A stretch of DNA of 64,000 nucleotides from Carya illinoinensis. Lineage: Eukaryota; Streptophyta; Magnoliopsida; Fagales; Juglandaceae. The DNA is taken from contig NC_056762.1 in the NCBI RefSeq assembly GCF_018687715.1, positions 44,447,520 through 44,511,519 on the forward strand. The letters are read 5' to 3'. Position 1 is the first letter of the stretch; every line of letters starts with the position of its first letter. Below the pieces are notes generated by a model. That model was not told the DNA's origin. It was given only the letters and a program-made list of their open reading frames with translations, and did no database searches. The translations under genes and the position numbers were made by a program. Shown here in pieces: positions 54,364-64,000 of the stretch.

Positions 54364-55484
54364 GTGGAAACTGGATTAATACAGTGAATTTGAGGGCAAC
54401 GATTAATTGGTAAAGTATCTCAATCATATTTCCCCATAATATGCAGCCTGGGAGCATATTTTATGAAATAATTTCTTAATTTATGTTTTGTTTTCCACTA
54501 GATTGGCATCTTGATATTGACAGAAATAGCTGTTTATTGTTGATGCCATCCCCTAGATCATCCATCGGCTGCATCTACTGTTTTCAACCAAGCATTAGTT
54601 GAAAACTTTGCCGAACAAATACAATGGTATACAATAGGTTTCACTCTTACAGAATTCACACGGGGTCTAAATCTAGAAAAATAAAGACAAGACATTAGCA
54701 AGTAGACCACCAAATTAAGACAAACATTCATACATCATGAACACGATTAAGCAGCCCGTGGGTAGTTGGATGCAAGAACTTTATGATTGGAGCTGTCTTG
54801 TAGCAATTACTTTTCCTTGGCAAGTAAACTGTCAGTAGCACCTCAGTCCTATATGATAGAAATAACCTTTAAAAAAAGGTGCCAATTGCTGATTTTTCGA
54901 GTAAAAATAATTGTCCATTATCGTGAGCAAGTCAAAACAGAAAAACTTACATGGTAATCATAGCAACAGGGCTGAACGTCTGCTCATAATCCTACCCATA
55001 TTTAATTTAAGAGTGAACCTCTTTGATTTGAAAGATGATTTAAAGGTCAAAGGAGAAAAATATCAAGTTGGAGTTGCTCTACGCAGTTTCACCTTTTGTT
55101 CTGTAGTTCGCATGAATAAGTTGTTCTTACAAAGAAGCTACTCGATCTCAGTTGGATAGTTATCTTACCCTGCTGTGTGATGGAGAGATCGAAGAAGATA
55201 AACCTGTGACAGACTCATAGCTCCCTGCTAACATCAACTATAATTTTTACACTTTTTTTTTTTTTTTTACTTTCTCGGCAATATAAACCGAATGTTTACA
55301 CTTAAGAGAATTGGGTTCTATTCTTTTATTTTGAGCTAAACTCTGGACAGAGAAGGGAGGCACACAACTTTTCAAAGAAATCTAATGCCACTAACACATT
55401 GCATTGGATTTTGTACACAAACGACCATTATATGTAAAGCACGCAGAAGATACAAAGAGAGATGAAACATTTTCAATGTAGGGC
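54364..55484. other. Spacer between the P450 pseudogenes
   Basis: 54740-54880 resembles 58230-58350, upstream of pseudogene 2, so the duplicated unit included 5' flank. A short minus-strand stretch at about 54940-54995 reads DYEQTFSPVAMIT, typical of copia reverse transcriptase; this is probably a small retroelement scrap. No gene otherwise. Confidence 0.45.
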
Positions 55485-57852
55485 TTATTCAACTGGCAAG
55501 GGATTATTGTAAGCAATGGGAATCTAGTGCAGATGGTCTTTTCTTCTAGCTGTAAGGCCATAGGTCTCAGTCATGTCCAGGTCTTCATGCTTCGTTCCAT
55601 CGGGAAGTTTCCAATCAAAATGATACAAAAACAGGGCAAGTGGGAACTCAATATTGACCAAGCCGAATGTCATGCCTGACATCCTTCTTCCGGCTCCAAA
55701 TGGGATGAACTCGAAATTTGTCCCCTTCAAGTCAATTGAGCTATCTAGGAATCTCTCTGGATTGAAACTCTCAGGTTCAGGCCAATATTTGGGATCTCTT
55801 GCAATTGCCCACCAATTAACAATGACTTTTGTTTTGGCAGGAATTTCGTACCCATCAATTTCACACCTCTCCATTGATTCTCTGGGCAGTAGCAGAGGAG
55901 CGGGAGGATGTAGTCTCAGGATCTCCTTAACAACTAACTTTAAATATTTCATCTCGGTAATGCCTGCTTCATCCACCCTCCCTTTTCTATTAAAAATCTC
56001 TCTCACTTCGGCTTGTGCCTTCTTCATCACTCTTGGATGTTTTATCATTTCTGACATTGCCCAAGTCAGGGTTATGGTTGATGTCTCACTCCCAGCACTG
56101 AACATGTCCTGCAAAATATTAATGAAGTTTGAGAGTCTAGCACTTGAACAAAAGTCCCGTACGAACTGCACACAATCAAGAACAATCCACGTTTATGACT
56201 CCGTCCCATGCAGGTTCTGAGATCTGAGAAAGGATCTCCGAATATCTATTGCAGTAAAAGGTTGCTTAAGGAGGCAAAATAACGTGTGATATTTGTCGGA
56301 AGTATGCAAGATTTCGGCAGAATGAAATGTGAATTAAAAAAAAATTACCAGGATTACAGCTTTGACGTGGTCGTTCGTTAAGGAAAACTCACTGCCACGA
56401 TGCTCCAGGAAGTTTAACAGAACATCAACAAAATCTTCTGTGGTTGCAGCCTGACCACCTGCTTTTGTTGTTGCCCTGGCCTCTTTATGCTCTTTGATGA
56501 TGTTTTTGTTGGGAATGGACCGAATAAACTAAGGTTAAGTTGAAGTAAATAATAGCGGAAGCAACAAAATAAACAACAATCACACAAAAAACACCAAGAT
56601 TTAAGTGGTTCAGCTCAATGTGAGCCTACGTCCACTGTCGGGGTCGGTTTCAAAGATTTCACTATGAACAAAGATGGAGTACAAGAGTATTGATCACAAA
56701 ATCCTCAATCCTAAAGTCCCAATACACTCAATGGACTCTTAGGATTGTATACAAAAGGATTCTCAAAACTCTCTCTAACTTGGCTGCTGAACACACCACA
56801 AAATGAAGAGAAAATGATGTATTTATAAGACAAGGCGCTAGTCAGAACATTCGCTCGAGCGGATGTCGAGCGAAGTGTCGAGTGCACGTTAGGGTTGCAT
56901 TCTCGCTCGAGCGGACTGTCGAGCGGAGGTCGAGCGAAACTCTCTGGAAGATTTCGTTCGAGCGGACTGTCGAGCGGAGGTCGAGCGGAACTCTCTGGAT
57001 AAGTTCGCTCGAGCGGAGGTCGAGCGGAACTATAGTGGAACTGTAGCAAGCCCAAAAAAACACATTTTCAGCAGGAAATCAAGCCAAACTCAACAGTTTT
57101 CCATTATCCTGTCAACTTGTTTATGAAACCTCTCAAGTTTTATGCTCATACCACTGATCAGATGAAGCATTTTAACAGAAGGAAAGACATCTGCAATATT
57201 GAAACCTCCAGCCAACTTGAAAACTTCCATCACAGCATAAAGGAACTTTTCTTGGTCTTTGCACTCCTTACCAAAGGCTGCCCTTGAAGTAATGATAGAC
57301 ATTATCGAGGACAGTTTCTCAGTAAGATTGATGGAAGATCCTGCTTTTGAAGCAATCCATTCAATAAGGTTTGATAGCTCTTCTTCTCTAATCGGCAGGA
57401 ATGACTCGACACGTCTTGAGCTTAAAAGTTCCAGGATGCAAAATTTTCTTAGTTCTCTCCAGTAACTGCCATATGGTGCAAAGGCGATATCTTTAGAACC
57501 GTAGGACATGATCTCTGAAGCTAGAATACTGGGCCTTGATGCAAAGCTTGAATCATGAGTTTTCATCACCTCTTTGGCGAACTCTGGAGATGAAACCACA
57601 AAGGTGGAAACTTCTCCAGGTTGAAGGTATATCAGAGGTCCATACTTGTTGGACAAGTCTCTTAATGCATGATGGGGTAGAGAGCTAACAAACTGGTGCA
57701 TTGTTTCCAATGACAGGTAGCTTCCATGGCCCTGGGGGTAGATTTAGAGTAATTGAGTGGTTGGTTTTGGATTTCTTCCCTATATTCAGGACCATAAACA
57801 TAAAGAAGAAAAAGGAAAACAGAATTGGGAAAGACAACAAATGGAGCTCCAT
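55485..57852 (-). pseudogene. CYP71D-like cytochrome P450 pseudogene 2, split by a solo LTR
   Basis: Exon 1 runs 57852-56349 and exon 2 56108-55485, minus strand. The protein has a hydrophobic anchor (MELHLLSFPILFS), PPGPWKLP, the AGSETST I-helix motif and the PERF segment. Four lesions are visible. One extra A sits near 57707 (GN-MHQF). A 589-bp solo LTR interrupts codons after RIMEN. In the heme loop, GRRICPG-type sequence is reduced to GRRMSG by a net 3-base loss near 55678-55683, removing the invariant heme-ligating Cys. A TAG at 55524 lies about 13 codons before the native-type TAA (55485). The open C-terminal half (55524-56108) survives as a long frame. Confidence 0.9.
56507..57095 (-). 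mobile_element. Copia-type solo LTR inside a P450 exon
   Basis: 589 bp from TGTTGGGAAT to ACTCAACA, flanked by the 5-bp duplication GTTTT (56502-56506 and 57096-57100). There is no internal retroelement sequence, so it is a solo LTR left by LTR-LTR recombination. On the minus strand three repeats of about 60 bp with CGCTCGAGCG and GTCGAGCG units (56850-57030) precede a TATA box CTTATAAATAC (56816-56826). Reversing the insertion in thought restores the reading frame seen in P450 pseudogene 1. Confidence 0.93.
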
Positions 57853-57879
57853 GAGGAAAGCAGACGAGCACAGTAAATT

Positions 57880-59400
57880 AGAGAAGTACTACTGCTTTTG
57901 GTGAATTTGCATCAGCATCTCGTCCATATTTATGTCCTTTTTTGTGTGTAATATATTTATGATCTACCTGCTTTGAGTTTTGTTTTCTACTTAACTAGCA
58001 TCTTGCCAATGTCAGATCCACACGGCATAAGGATCTCCAACAAACTATAAATGTTCCATTCCAACCGCATAATATTTTTGTCGTTCTTCTCTATTTTCTA
58101 CGAAGTTTGTCATGAGCATAATATATATATATATTTATGTATATATGTATGCATGTATGTATTGCAGCAAACGGTAAGTAGACGATCAAAGTAAAACAAA
58201 AGAGTCAGACACCAAGATTGATGAATTCAAATTCAGCCGAACTGAATATTTTGAGCCGTCTGTCTTGTAGCAATTCTTTACCTGATAAGTGATCCGTAAG
58301 CCATCCTTCGTGGCATGACAACCTTTGATATTTGGACAAAACAGCATCCTTTTCACTCGAAGATTTATCGTAGTGCCAATCTTACGGCACAAAACCTCGT
58401 AATTGGACTATCGAGGAATCTCAATGCCCGATGGTTGGATCCCCTTCCTACATATTAATGAAGTTGCATCAACAGTGACGCATTTTGGTACGAGGTATGT
58501 CACCTTCGTGAATTTGACATCTATCTCCATTATTTTCTCTGGGAATTAAGAAACAAAGGAGGTTTTCTAACAATCATGTGCACTTGGTTTATTTTCTGAG
58601 ATGAATGAATATTCAATTTGGGCATTCGTGTCTCTATTTCTTTGCATACATTCATGGAACGATTTAGGCGTATATAATGAGACTAAACTTTTCTCCAAAT
58701 TAGTTCCATCCATGCATGACGATGAAACCGTCTGCCTTGCCACAACTAAAGCAGGGCTGCTTCCTCTTTTCCGTCTGTTTTCATTCTTTTTACTTTATAT
58801 CCAGCTTCTGTTTTCTCAATGAACGCCAAAAGCATAGAAACAGAGATCTACTACTCACTAAACAGTGACTAAAATGTCTCCCAAAGCATATCCTAGCGGT
58901 AGAACAAACAAATCACTCAATGTCTCCCATCAACATACCTAGTGATGGGAGACATTTCTCTCTCTCTCCCTCTCAGTCATGAAGAATGATTCGTGGGAGA
59001 CATCGAAGAGAAAACGCTAATCAATTGACCATCAATACAGTGCAACGAATTCTAGGCTCTAAAATTAGCTAAAATATAGGTACATGATCGACAAACCTAA
59101 AATCCATATCTAATCCGCATCCCCTATAATGGGTCGAATATTATATATCAAAGACTCCATCAGCCAAGGCCCAAGGAGGATTGTCATCCCAGATTGCAAG
59201 TGGCCTCATAATTAGAAGTGCATCATCTTCACACCATTCACCATTTACATATATGATATATTGGATCGCAGAGCATAGATATTGGATTCACGAAATCACA
59301 TCCTGATCACCAAAAAAAGCGGCAAACCATCCCAGTGACAAGAACAGAACAGATTATATTGCAGCACATCAGAGTCATGGCAGCTCATAATATTACAAAC
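57880..59400. other. Spacer between P450 pseudogene 2 and the SAT gene
   Basis: 58230-58350 resembles 54740-54880. A short TA-rich microsatellite lies at 58120-58165. A small direct duplication of the type aatgtctcccatcaacata occurs near 58918-58955. 59200-59540 is probably the 3' UTR of the SAT gene. No other gene recognised. Confidence 0.4.
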
Positions 59401-59550
59401 ACAAAAAGCTACTTATCGAAGCTTCAATTCACCCTGTTTGCGAATAGGAGAACTTCGGTTCTCACTTGTAACACAAAGAAAGAAGCTCCATTGATAAGAA
59501 CCTAATCAAAGTACTGAAGCAACGCAAATAAATATAGGTAAAATAAGTCT

Positions 59551-60744
59551 CTAAATAACATAGTCAGACCACTCTGTTATATGTGAAGTATGGTCCATGG
59601 TAAAACTAGGAATCTTATCAAGCTTAATTGGGTTGTTCTTCCCTCCAACCAACCTAGCAGGGTTCCCAACTGCAGTTGTCCTTGGTGGCACGTCCTTTAG
59701 CACAACTGAACCAGCCCCAATCTTAGCCCCAGCCCCAATCCAAATATTCCCCAAAATACAAGTCCCAGCCCCTATCAATACCCCATCACCGATCTTTGGG
59801 TGCCTGTCCCCAGACATCTTCCCGGTCCCTCCCAAAGTCACGTTGTGCAAAATCGACACATTGTTCCCAATCACCGCCGTCTCCCCAACCACCACACCGG
59901 TGGCGTGGTCGAGCAATATTCCTCGTCCGATCCTCGCTCCCGGATGGATATCCACCGCAAATACCTCGGACACCCTGTTTTGAATCAACAGTGCCAAAAC
60001 CTTCCTGCCTTGTGACCACAACTTGTGAGCTACCCTATGTGCCTGGCACGCAAGAAACCCTTTGAAATTCAAGAAGCAATGCACGTAGCTTATGCAAGCA
60101 GGGTCTCTTTCTTTCACTGCTCTCAGATCATCCTTCGCAGCGCCCATGATTTCGTGATCTCCCACAAGCACCCCGACAAAAATATCGAATAGGGTTCGGG
60201 AGGGAAGGCCCGAATTGCTCAGTTTCATCGAAAGATGGTTGGCCAACGCCCTTTCCAATGAATCATGCGACAATATCGAGTTGTCGTAGTAATTTGACAA
60301 TATGGGTTCCAGTTCCACATCGAACCGAGCTTCGTCTTGCATTTTCACCCATAGATCAGCACCGTAGTCTTCGTCTTGATCGACCTCATCCCTGTTTGCA
60401 TCCGTGTGTATGCTTTTTGAGCGATCGGGGCAAATGGGTTTGTAAGAAAAGTGCAATGAGGGTCGGCAGAATTCCACGTAGTTGTATTTGTTGTCGTCGT
60501 ATTGAGACCTGTTTGGGTCCCGGGAAATTGGCTTGGGTTCCGTTATGGCAGTTATTGAAGCCCCAATACAGGCGGCCATCGATTTGTTTTGCTGTTTGGA
60601 TATTGAGAGAATCGGTGGAAAGGTTTGCACGCTTGTGTGGCAAGGGAAGTTGGCTGAGACAGTATTCGGGTTTGAGACGAGTAAAAGGAAGGTGGCGTTA
60701 TATAAGGGAACGGAAAAGCGGTGAGAAAGGACCAGAACTTTCAT
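59551..60744 (-). CDS. Serine O-acetyltransferase (organellar type)
   Basis: An intronless 397-codon gene. The enzyme makes O-acetylserine from serine and acetyl-CoA, the committed step of cysteine synthesis, and forms the cysteine synthase complex with O-acetylserine (thiol) lyase. Seen: the N-terminal helical SATase domain (about 130-245; KERDPACISYVHCFLNFKG), then the left-handed beta-helix of hexapeptide repeats (about 265-370) with DIHPGARIGRG, LLDHATGVVVGETAVIG and GDRHPKIGDGVLIGAG. It ends SDYVI; the final Ile is the residue known to enter the lyase active site. The first 120 residues look like an organelle transit peptide; a second ATG at 60579 (MAACIGAS) would give 342 residues. It resembles Arabidopsis SERAT2-type proteins. 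Confidence 0.95.
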   Translation of the reverse strand: MKVLVLSHRFSVPLYNATFLLLVSNPNTVSANFPCHTSVQTFPPILSISKQQNKSMAACIGASITAITEPKPISRDPNRSQYDDNKYNYVEFCRPSLHFSYKPICPDRSKSIHTDANRDEVDQDEDYGADLWVKMQDEARFDVELEPILSNYYDNSILSHDSLERALANHLSMKLSNSGLPSRTLFDIFVGVLVGDHEIMGAAKDDLRAVKERDPACISYVHCFLNFKGFLACQAHRVAHKLWSQGRKVLALLIQNRVSEVFAVDIHPGARIGRGILLDHATGVVVGETAVIGNNVSILHNVTLGGTGKMSGDRHPKIGDGVLIGAGTCILGNIWIGAGAKIGAGSVVLKDVPPRTTAVGNPARLVGGKNNPIKLDKIPSFTMDHTSHITEWSDYVI

Positions 60745-60765
60745 GGAAACGAGAAACTTTCTGGG

Positions 60766-60767
60766 GG

Positions 60768-60806
<39 letters not shown>
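60766..60806. repeat. CT/GA microsatellite in the SAT 5' leader
   Basis: About 20 units of (TC)n on the plus strand ((GA)n on the transcript), just upstream of the first ATG. Such GA runs are common in plant 5' UTRs. Confidence 0.9.
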
Positions 60807-60809
<3 letters not shown>

Positions 60810-60882
60810 ATATAAAAGAAAGAAATAGATAAATTAGTATTATAGCTTTTATATTCGTTTGGAGATTCCGCCGCGAAAGGCT

Positions 60883-60891
60883 CCTTTTATA
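60883..60891 (-). promoter_or_regulatory. Candidate TATA box of the SAT gene
   Basis: On the minus strand the motif is CTATAAAAGG, about 140 bases upstream of the ATG. It gives a leader of roughly 105-110 bases that includes the GA repeat. Confidence 0.6.
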
Positions 60892-60899
60892 GAGGAAGA

Positions 60900-62300
60900 G
60901 AACGACTATTTGAAGGGATTACTGAGTCAACTAATTCAGACACAGCACAAAGTGCCCATATTCATAAAGTTTACGTGGAGAGATAACGTGGATCCCACAT
61001 CGTCTTGCTTCCCCTAATCAAAGCATATTTTTAATTTTTTATTCGCTAAAATTAAATATAACTTTCTTTTTTCTATTTTATTGAATTTCTCTACCCTAAA
61101 AACCCTTTACGATTTACCTAAACGGGTTTTACAGACAGTTAAAGATGAAATAAATTATTTTAAATAAAATGTTATTAAAATATTAATTTTTTATATTATT
61201 ATTATTTTAATAATTAAAAAATTGAATTAAAATTATAAAAAATTAAATTATTTATTATATTTTATATAAATATTTAAAAAAAAATTATAAGAATAAGATA
61301 AAATGATTTCTGATTTCATAAAGGTTCAAGGACACCAATATAAATTATCTTATTTTAGCTGTGTCACTTCATTAATAATCAATATAAATTATTTTAAAAT
61401 TAAACACCACCTGCTTTTTATAAAGGATCATAACCAAGCTGCGTTGCACAATTTGGTACATGAAAGGTGGGATACGTACTGCGTTGCACAAGCTACACGT
61501 GGTTAATGAAGAGACCGGATGCATAGGTTTTTATTTGGAAAGCGAGTGAAGTTATCTTCTTTCAGTAATTGTGTTATGACGTATGAGATGACGCGGCGCT
61601 TTAGGAAGGGTGTTTGATTTCTACTTCTTTGGAAATGGCCAAAAGAGATCTGATCCTATGATTGATTGATAGTGGCCGCCGCCTGCTCACTTTTACCACT
61701 CCCAACATTTAAAATGAAATTAATTCGGTGATTATTGAACTTTGCTTTTGAAGCAAATTACGTGTCGGACAATCTTGCTTACGTAATCAACTACGTGGCA
61801 ATCTTGTTTTTAAAACAATTTCGTTTAGTGCGGGAACTAAAAGAAGTCAAATTTGGGAGACAAACTGAATCTTATCAAAAGAATTATTTAGGACCGATTT
61901 GTTTAATAGAATTTTATTTTATAGAATTATCTTAAAATACTAATTATTGAAGTTCACGTCTTTCTTGATAATTTTATTATTTTTTGTTCACAATTGTTGA
62001 TATCATATTTTATAAATAATTTATTGAATATATCATTTTAACAAGTGTTATTAGGGAGGCTAAAAATTTAAAATATATAACAAAAACAATATATATATAT
62101 TTAAAAAAGTTTCTTGCGGTCTATATTCCTCTTCTCATAATATCATATAATTAAAATGTTTAACTTCTATAAATAATATGATAGTGGTTATTAAGAATAA
62201 TGTTACATATAAATTTATAATCATAGAATAGGTAAACGCCATGTAGTCATCTAAAAATATAATTAAGTCTATTATTAAAAAATTAATTTTTATATAAATT
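60900..62300. other. SAT upstream spacer with AT-rich repeats
   Basis: 61130-61310 belongs to the MITE-like family also seen at 48560-48830. 62195-62300 resembles the tacatataa element family. No gene recognised. Confidence 0.45.
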
Positions 62301-62307
62301 AAGTCTG

Positions 62308-62650
62308 TTTGGGATTGAGTTTGAAAGCTTAAAAAGTATTTTTAATTGTTTAAAAACTCTTTTAAAGAAAAAATGATATGTCTGGTAAATTTATAAAAAA
62401 ATTCTTTAATCACCTAGAAAAGCTGAAAATATACTTTTTAAAAAAGCACCAAATTGAAACTTTTATCAAAAAACTTCTACAGATAACTGTATATTTAAAA
62501 AAAATTAATATAACTAATTTTAAAAATACTTTAGAGACATGATTACCAAACAGTAAATAACTTTTTTATAGTAGAACTTATTATTTAAGTTAAAAGTTAT
62601 AAATTCTAAAATTATAAACTATATTTTTTACCATAATCTCAAACATGCAC
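62308..62650. mobile_element. MITE-like element with inverted ends
   Basis: Starts tgtttgggattgagtttg and ends accataatctcaaacatg; the reverse complement of the end begins catgtttgagattatgg, so the termini pair imperfectly over about 15 bases. The interior is AT-rich and non-coding. Confidence 0.5.
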
Positions 62651-63786
62651 TTACTATTACAACTATTATTTTTCAATTGATTAACTACGTTTCACTTGGA
62701 TTTTTACTAAAGTGAAGAGCCACTTGGACGACATCACCAAATGGCTCTTCAAATCCTGAAAAAGCAAAAAATTCAAACGCGGGCCCATTTGTTTCTGTGT
62801 AAATGGGCCTCTGTATATATCACAGCTCAATCCTGAAAAGCCGGCCGACACATACCTAGATTTACCGTTCACTTTTGCATATTGTAATACCGTGTGCAAG
62901 ACAGTGACAGAAAAAAGAGTCTCCTGCTTTGGAAATGGCATATTCTTGTGAGATATAAGCATGATGAAGGTTGATTTCTTTTTCTCAGGGCAGAACTCTT
63001 ATCTTCTAGCAATCATGCTTAAACGTCAAAATTCATGCATGTACCAAAAACTGACAGCCATCACTCGAAAAGGAGATTGCAATTTGCAGATATATCATGA
63101 CAACAATAGTAACCCACATAGGGCATTTCAGAATTTCAATTTGTTGGATCATAACTAATCTTTGGGATTGTTGCTGCTTGTTCACGTTGCTTCCTTTATT
63201 AATCCTGCATGTAAAATGATTTGGAAACCGAATACTTGCTATAAGATTTCAATCCACAGCTTTCAATGTAATTGCAGCTAACAATGACACCAGCATTAAT
63301 TGGCGTAGGAATTCCCTAAAACATGTCTAAGAATGATACCTCATTGAGCAGGCATCCTTGGATAAACCCTTTCAAAGAACGACTATATTACATTATCCCA
63401 GCAAATATCGCTGCCATTATATCACACTCCATTGATATATGATCTCTCCCTTAAATCTCTTACGGCGAGTGATGAGCTTAAATTCCATTGAAGGTGCTAG
63501 AGGAAGTTAGCTACTGGAATGCAGATAGAAGCAGTCTGGGAATAGAGGGTACCTAAAGATTTGAGAGAACCTAATCCCAAAACACTATAGTGAAAAAGGA
63601 TTTGCACAGCTGACCAATTGGTTGTGCAATGCTTCATTGAATTGCCTCGAATTTGCAACAGCAGTAAGATTGCTTCAAAACAAATTGAATTAGTAATGAT
63701 AGCACGTACGTGGAGTACTGAAGTCTAAAAGAGGATTGTGCTCTCTCTCTATTAACCCTCTCTTACATACATACTACGGTACCCTT
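62651..63786. other. Spacer upstream of the right edge
   Basis: No recognisable gene. Short frames on both strands show no known motif. 63700-63786 is probably the former 3' region of the SAT remnant. Confidence 0.4.
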
Positions 63787-64000
63787 TTAGACATAATCAG
63801 ACCACTCGTGTGAAGTATGGTAACTAGGAATATGATCATTGGCCTTGCCTCGAACCAATGTAGCAGGGCAACTGCAGTAGTTCTTGATGTCACTTCCTTC
63901 AACACCACCGAACCAGCGCCAATCTTGGCACCCTCCCCAGTTTTCACATTCCCTAACACATTGGTCCCTGCTCCTATCAACACCACATCTCCAATCGTTG
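63787..64000 (-). pseudogene. Serine acetyltransferase remnant (runs off the right edge)
   Basis: The C-terminal end of a second SAT copy: DVVLIGAGTNVLGNVKTGEG, then AKIGAGSVVLKEV and RTTAV match the beta-helix of the gene at 59551-60744. A 4-base loss near 63868-63872 (GNPA region) shifts the frame. Beyond it, in the other frame, sequence resembling VRGKANDHIPSYHTSHEWSD is followed by YV and a stop, without the final Ile. The tail is also shortened compared with the intact gene. Probably a pseudogene, but only 214 bases are visible. Confidence 0.8.

Noticed and set aside
54911..55159. Possible small gene between the P450 pseudogenes
   Set aside because: No homology I recognise; the opposite strand holds a short copia RT-like scrap, so this is probably retroelement debris.
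59551..60744. Functional gene cluster of ABCC, P450 and SAT genes (biosynthetic cluster)
   Set aside because: The P450 copies are all broken, the ABCC genes are separated by retroelements, and nothing shows co-regulation; proximity alone is not enough.
60258..60815. 185-codon plus-strand frame over the SAT gene
   Set aside because: It is antisense to the clear serine acetyltransferase coding sequence, ends in microsatellite translation (LSLSLSL) and has no domain.

Overview
This window comes from a plant nuclear genome. It has spliced genes with GT-AG introns, AT-rich intergenic DNA, many MITE-like repeats and nested Ty1/copia and Ty3/gypsy LTR retrotransposons. The intergenic repeat style suggests a woody eudicot, perhaps Fagales/Juglandaceae; that placement is from memory of repeat style and is tentative. 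Almost all recognisable genes lie on the minus strand.

Layout. (1) 1-466: 3' end of a plus-oriented copia element. (2) 480-37308: a tandem array of ABCC (MRP-type) ABC transporter genes. Two copies look complete: C (8214-14294) and D (29367-35463). Each has ten exons of identical length and a conceptual 1509-residue product. Two more, A (784-2588) and B (5627-6614), are 3' stubs. A resembles C and B resembles D, so the A-B block looks like a decayed duplicate of the C-D block. The spacers carry hAT transposase remnants that were duplicated with the array, a lectin-receptor-kinase pseudogene, a fragment of a cytochrome P450 gene, and a young copia element (16380-21461) with 523-bp LTRs and a 5-bp target duplication. 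(3) 37309-46418: a very young non-autonomous gypsy-type element with two 3442-bp LTRs around only 2.2 kb of internal DNA. The internal part keeps a degenerate gag zinc knuckle and an antisense 142-codon ORF with its own TATA box and polyadenylation signal. It sits in a hAT remnant upstream of ABCC D. (4) 46590-51200: AT-rich spacer with MITEs and a 270-bp tandem duplication. (5) 51380-57852: two CYP71D-like P450 pseudogenes. The second was split by a solo LTR and has lost the heme-ligand cysteine. (6) 59551-60744: an intact intronless serine O-acetyltransferase gene, with a broken second copy entering from the right edge (63787-64000).

Function. The intact genes are two ABCC transporters (by family knowledge, vacuolar or plasma-membrane export of glutathione conjugates and similar anions) and one serine acetyltransferase (first step of cysteine synthesis). 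Cysteine supply and glutathione-conjugate transport are biochemically related, but nothing in the sequence shows these genes acting together. The clearest unusual items are the antisense gene-like cassette in the large-LTR element, the paired ABCC duplication, the P450 without its heme cysteine, and the CTCGAG-palindrome arrays shared by two LTR families. I did not find a convincing undescribed multi-gene system.
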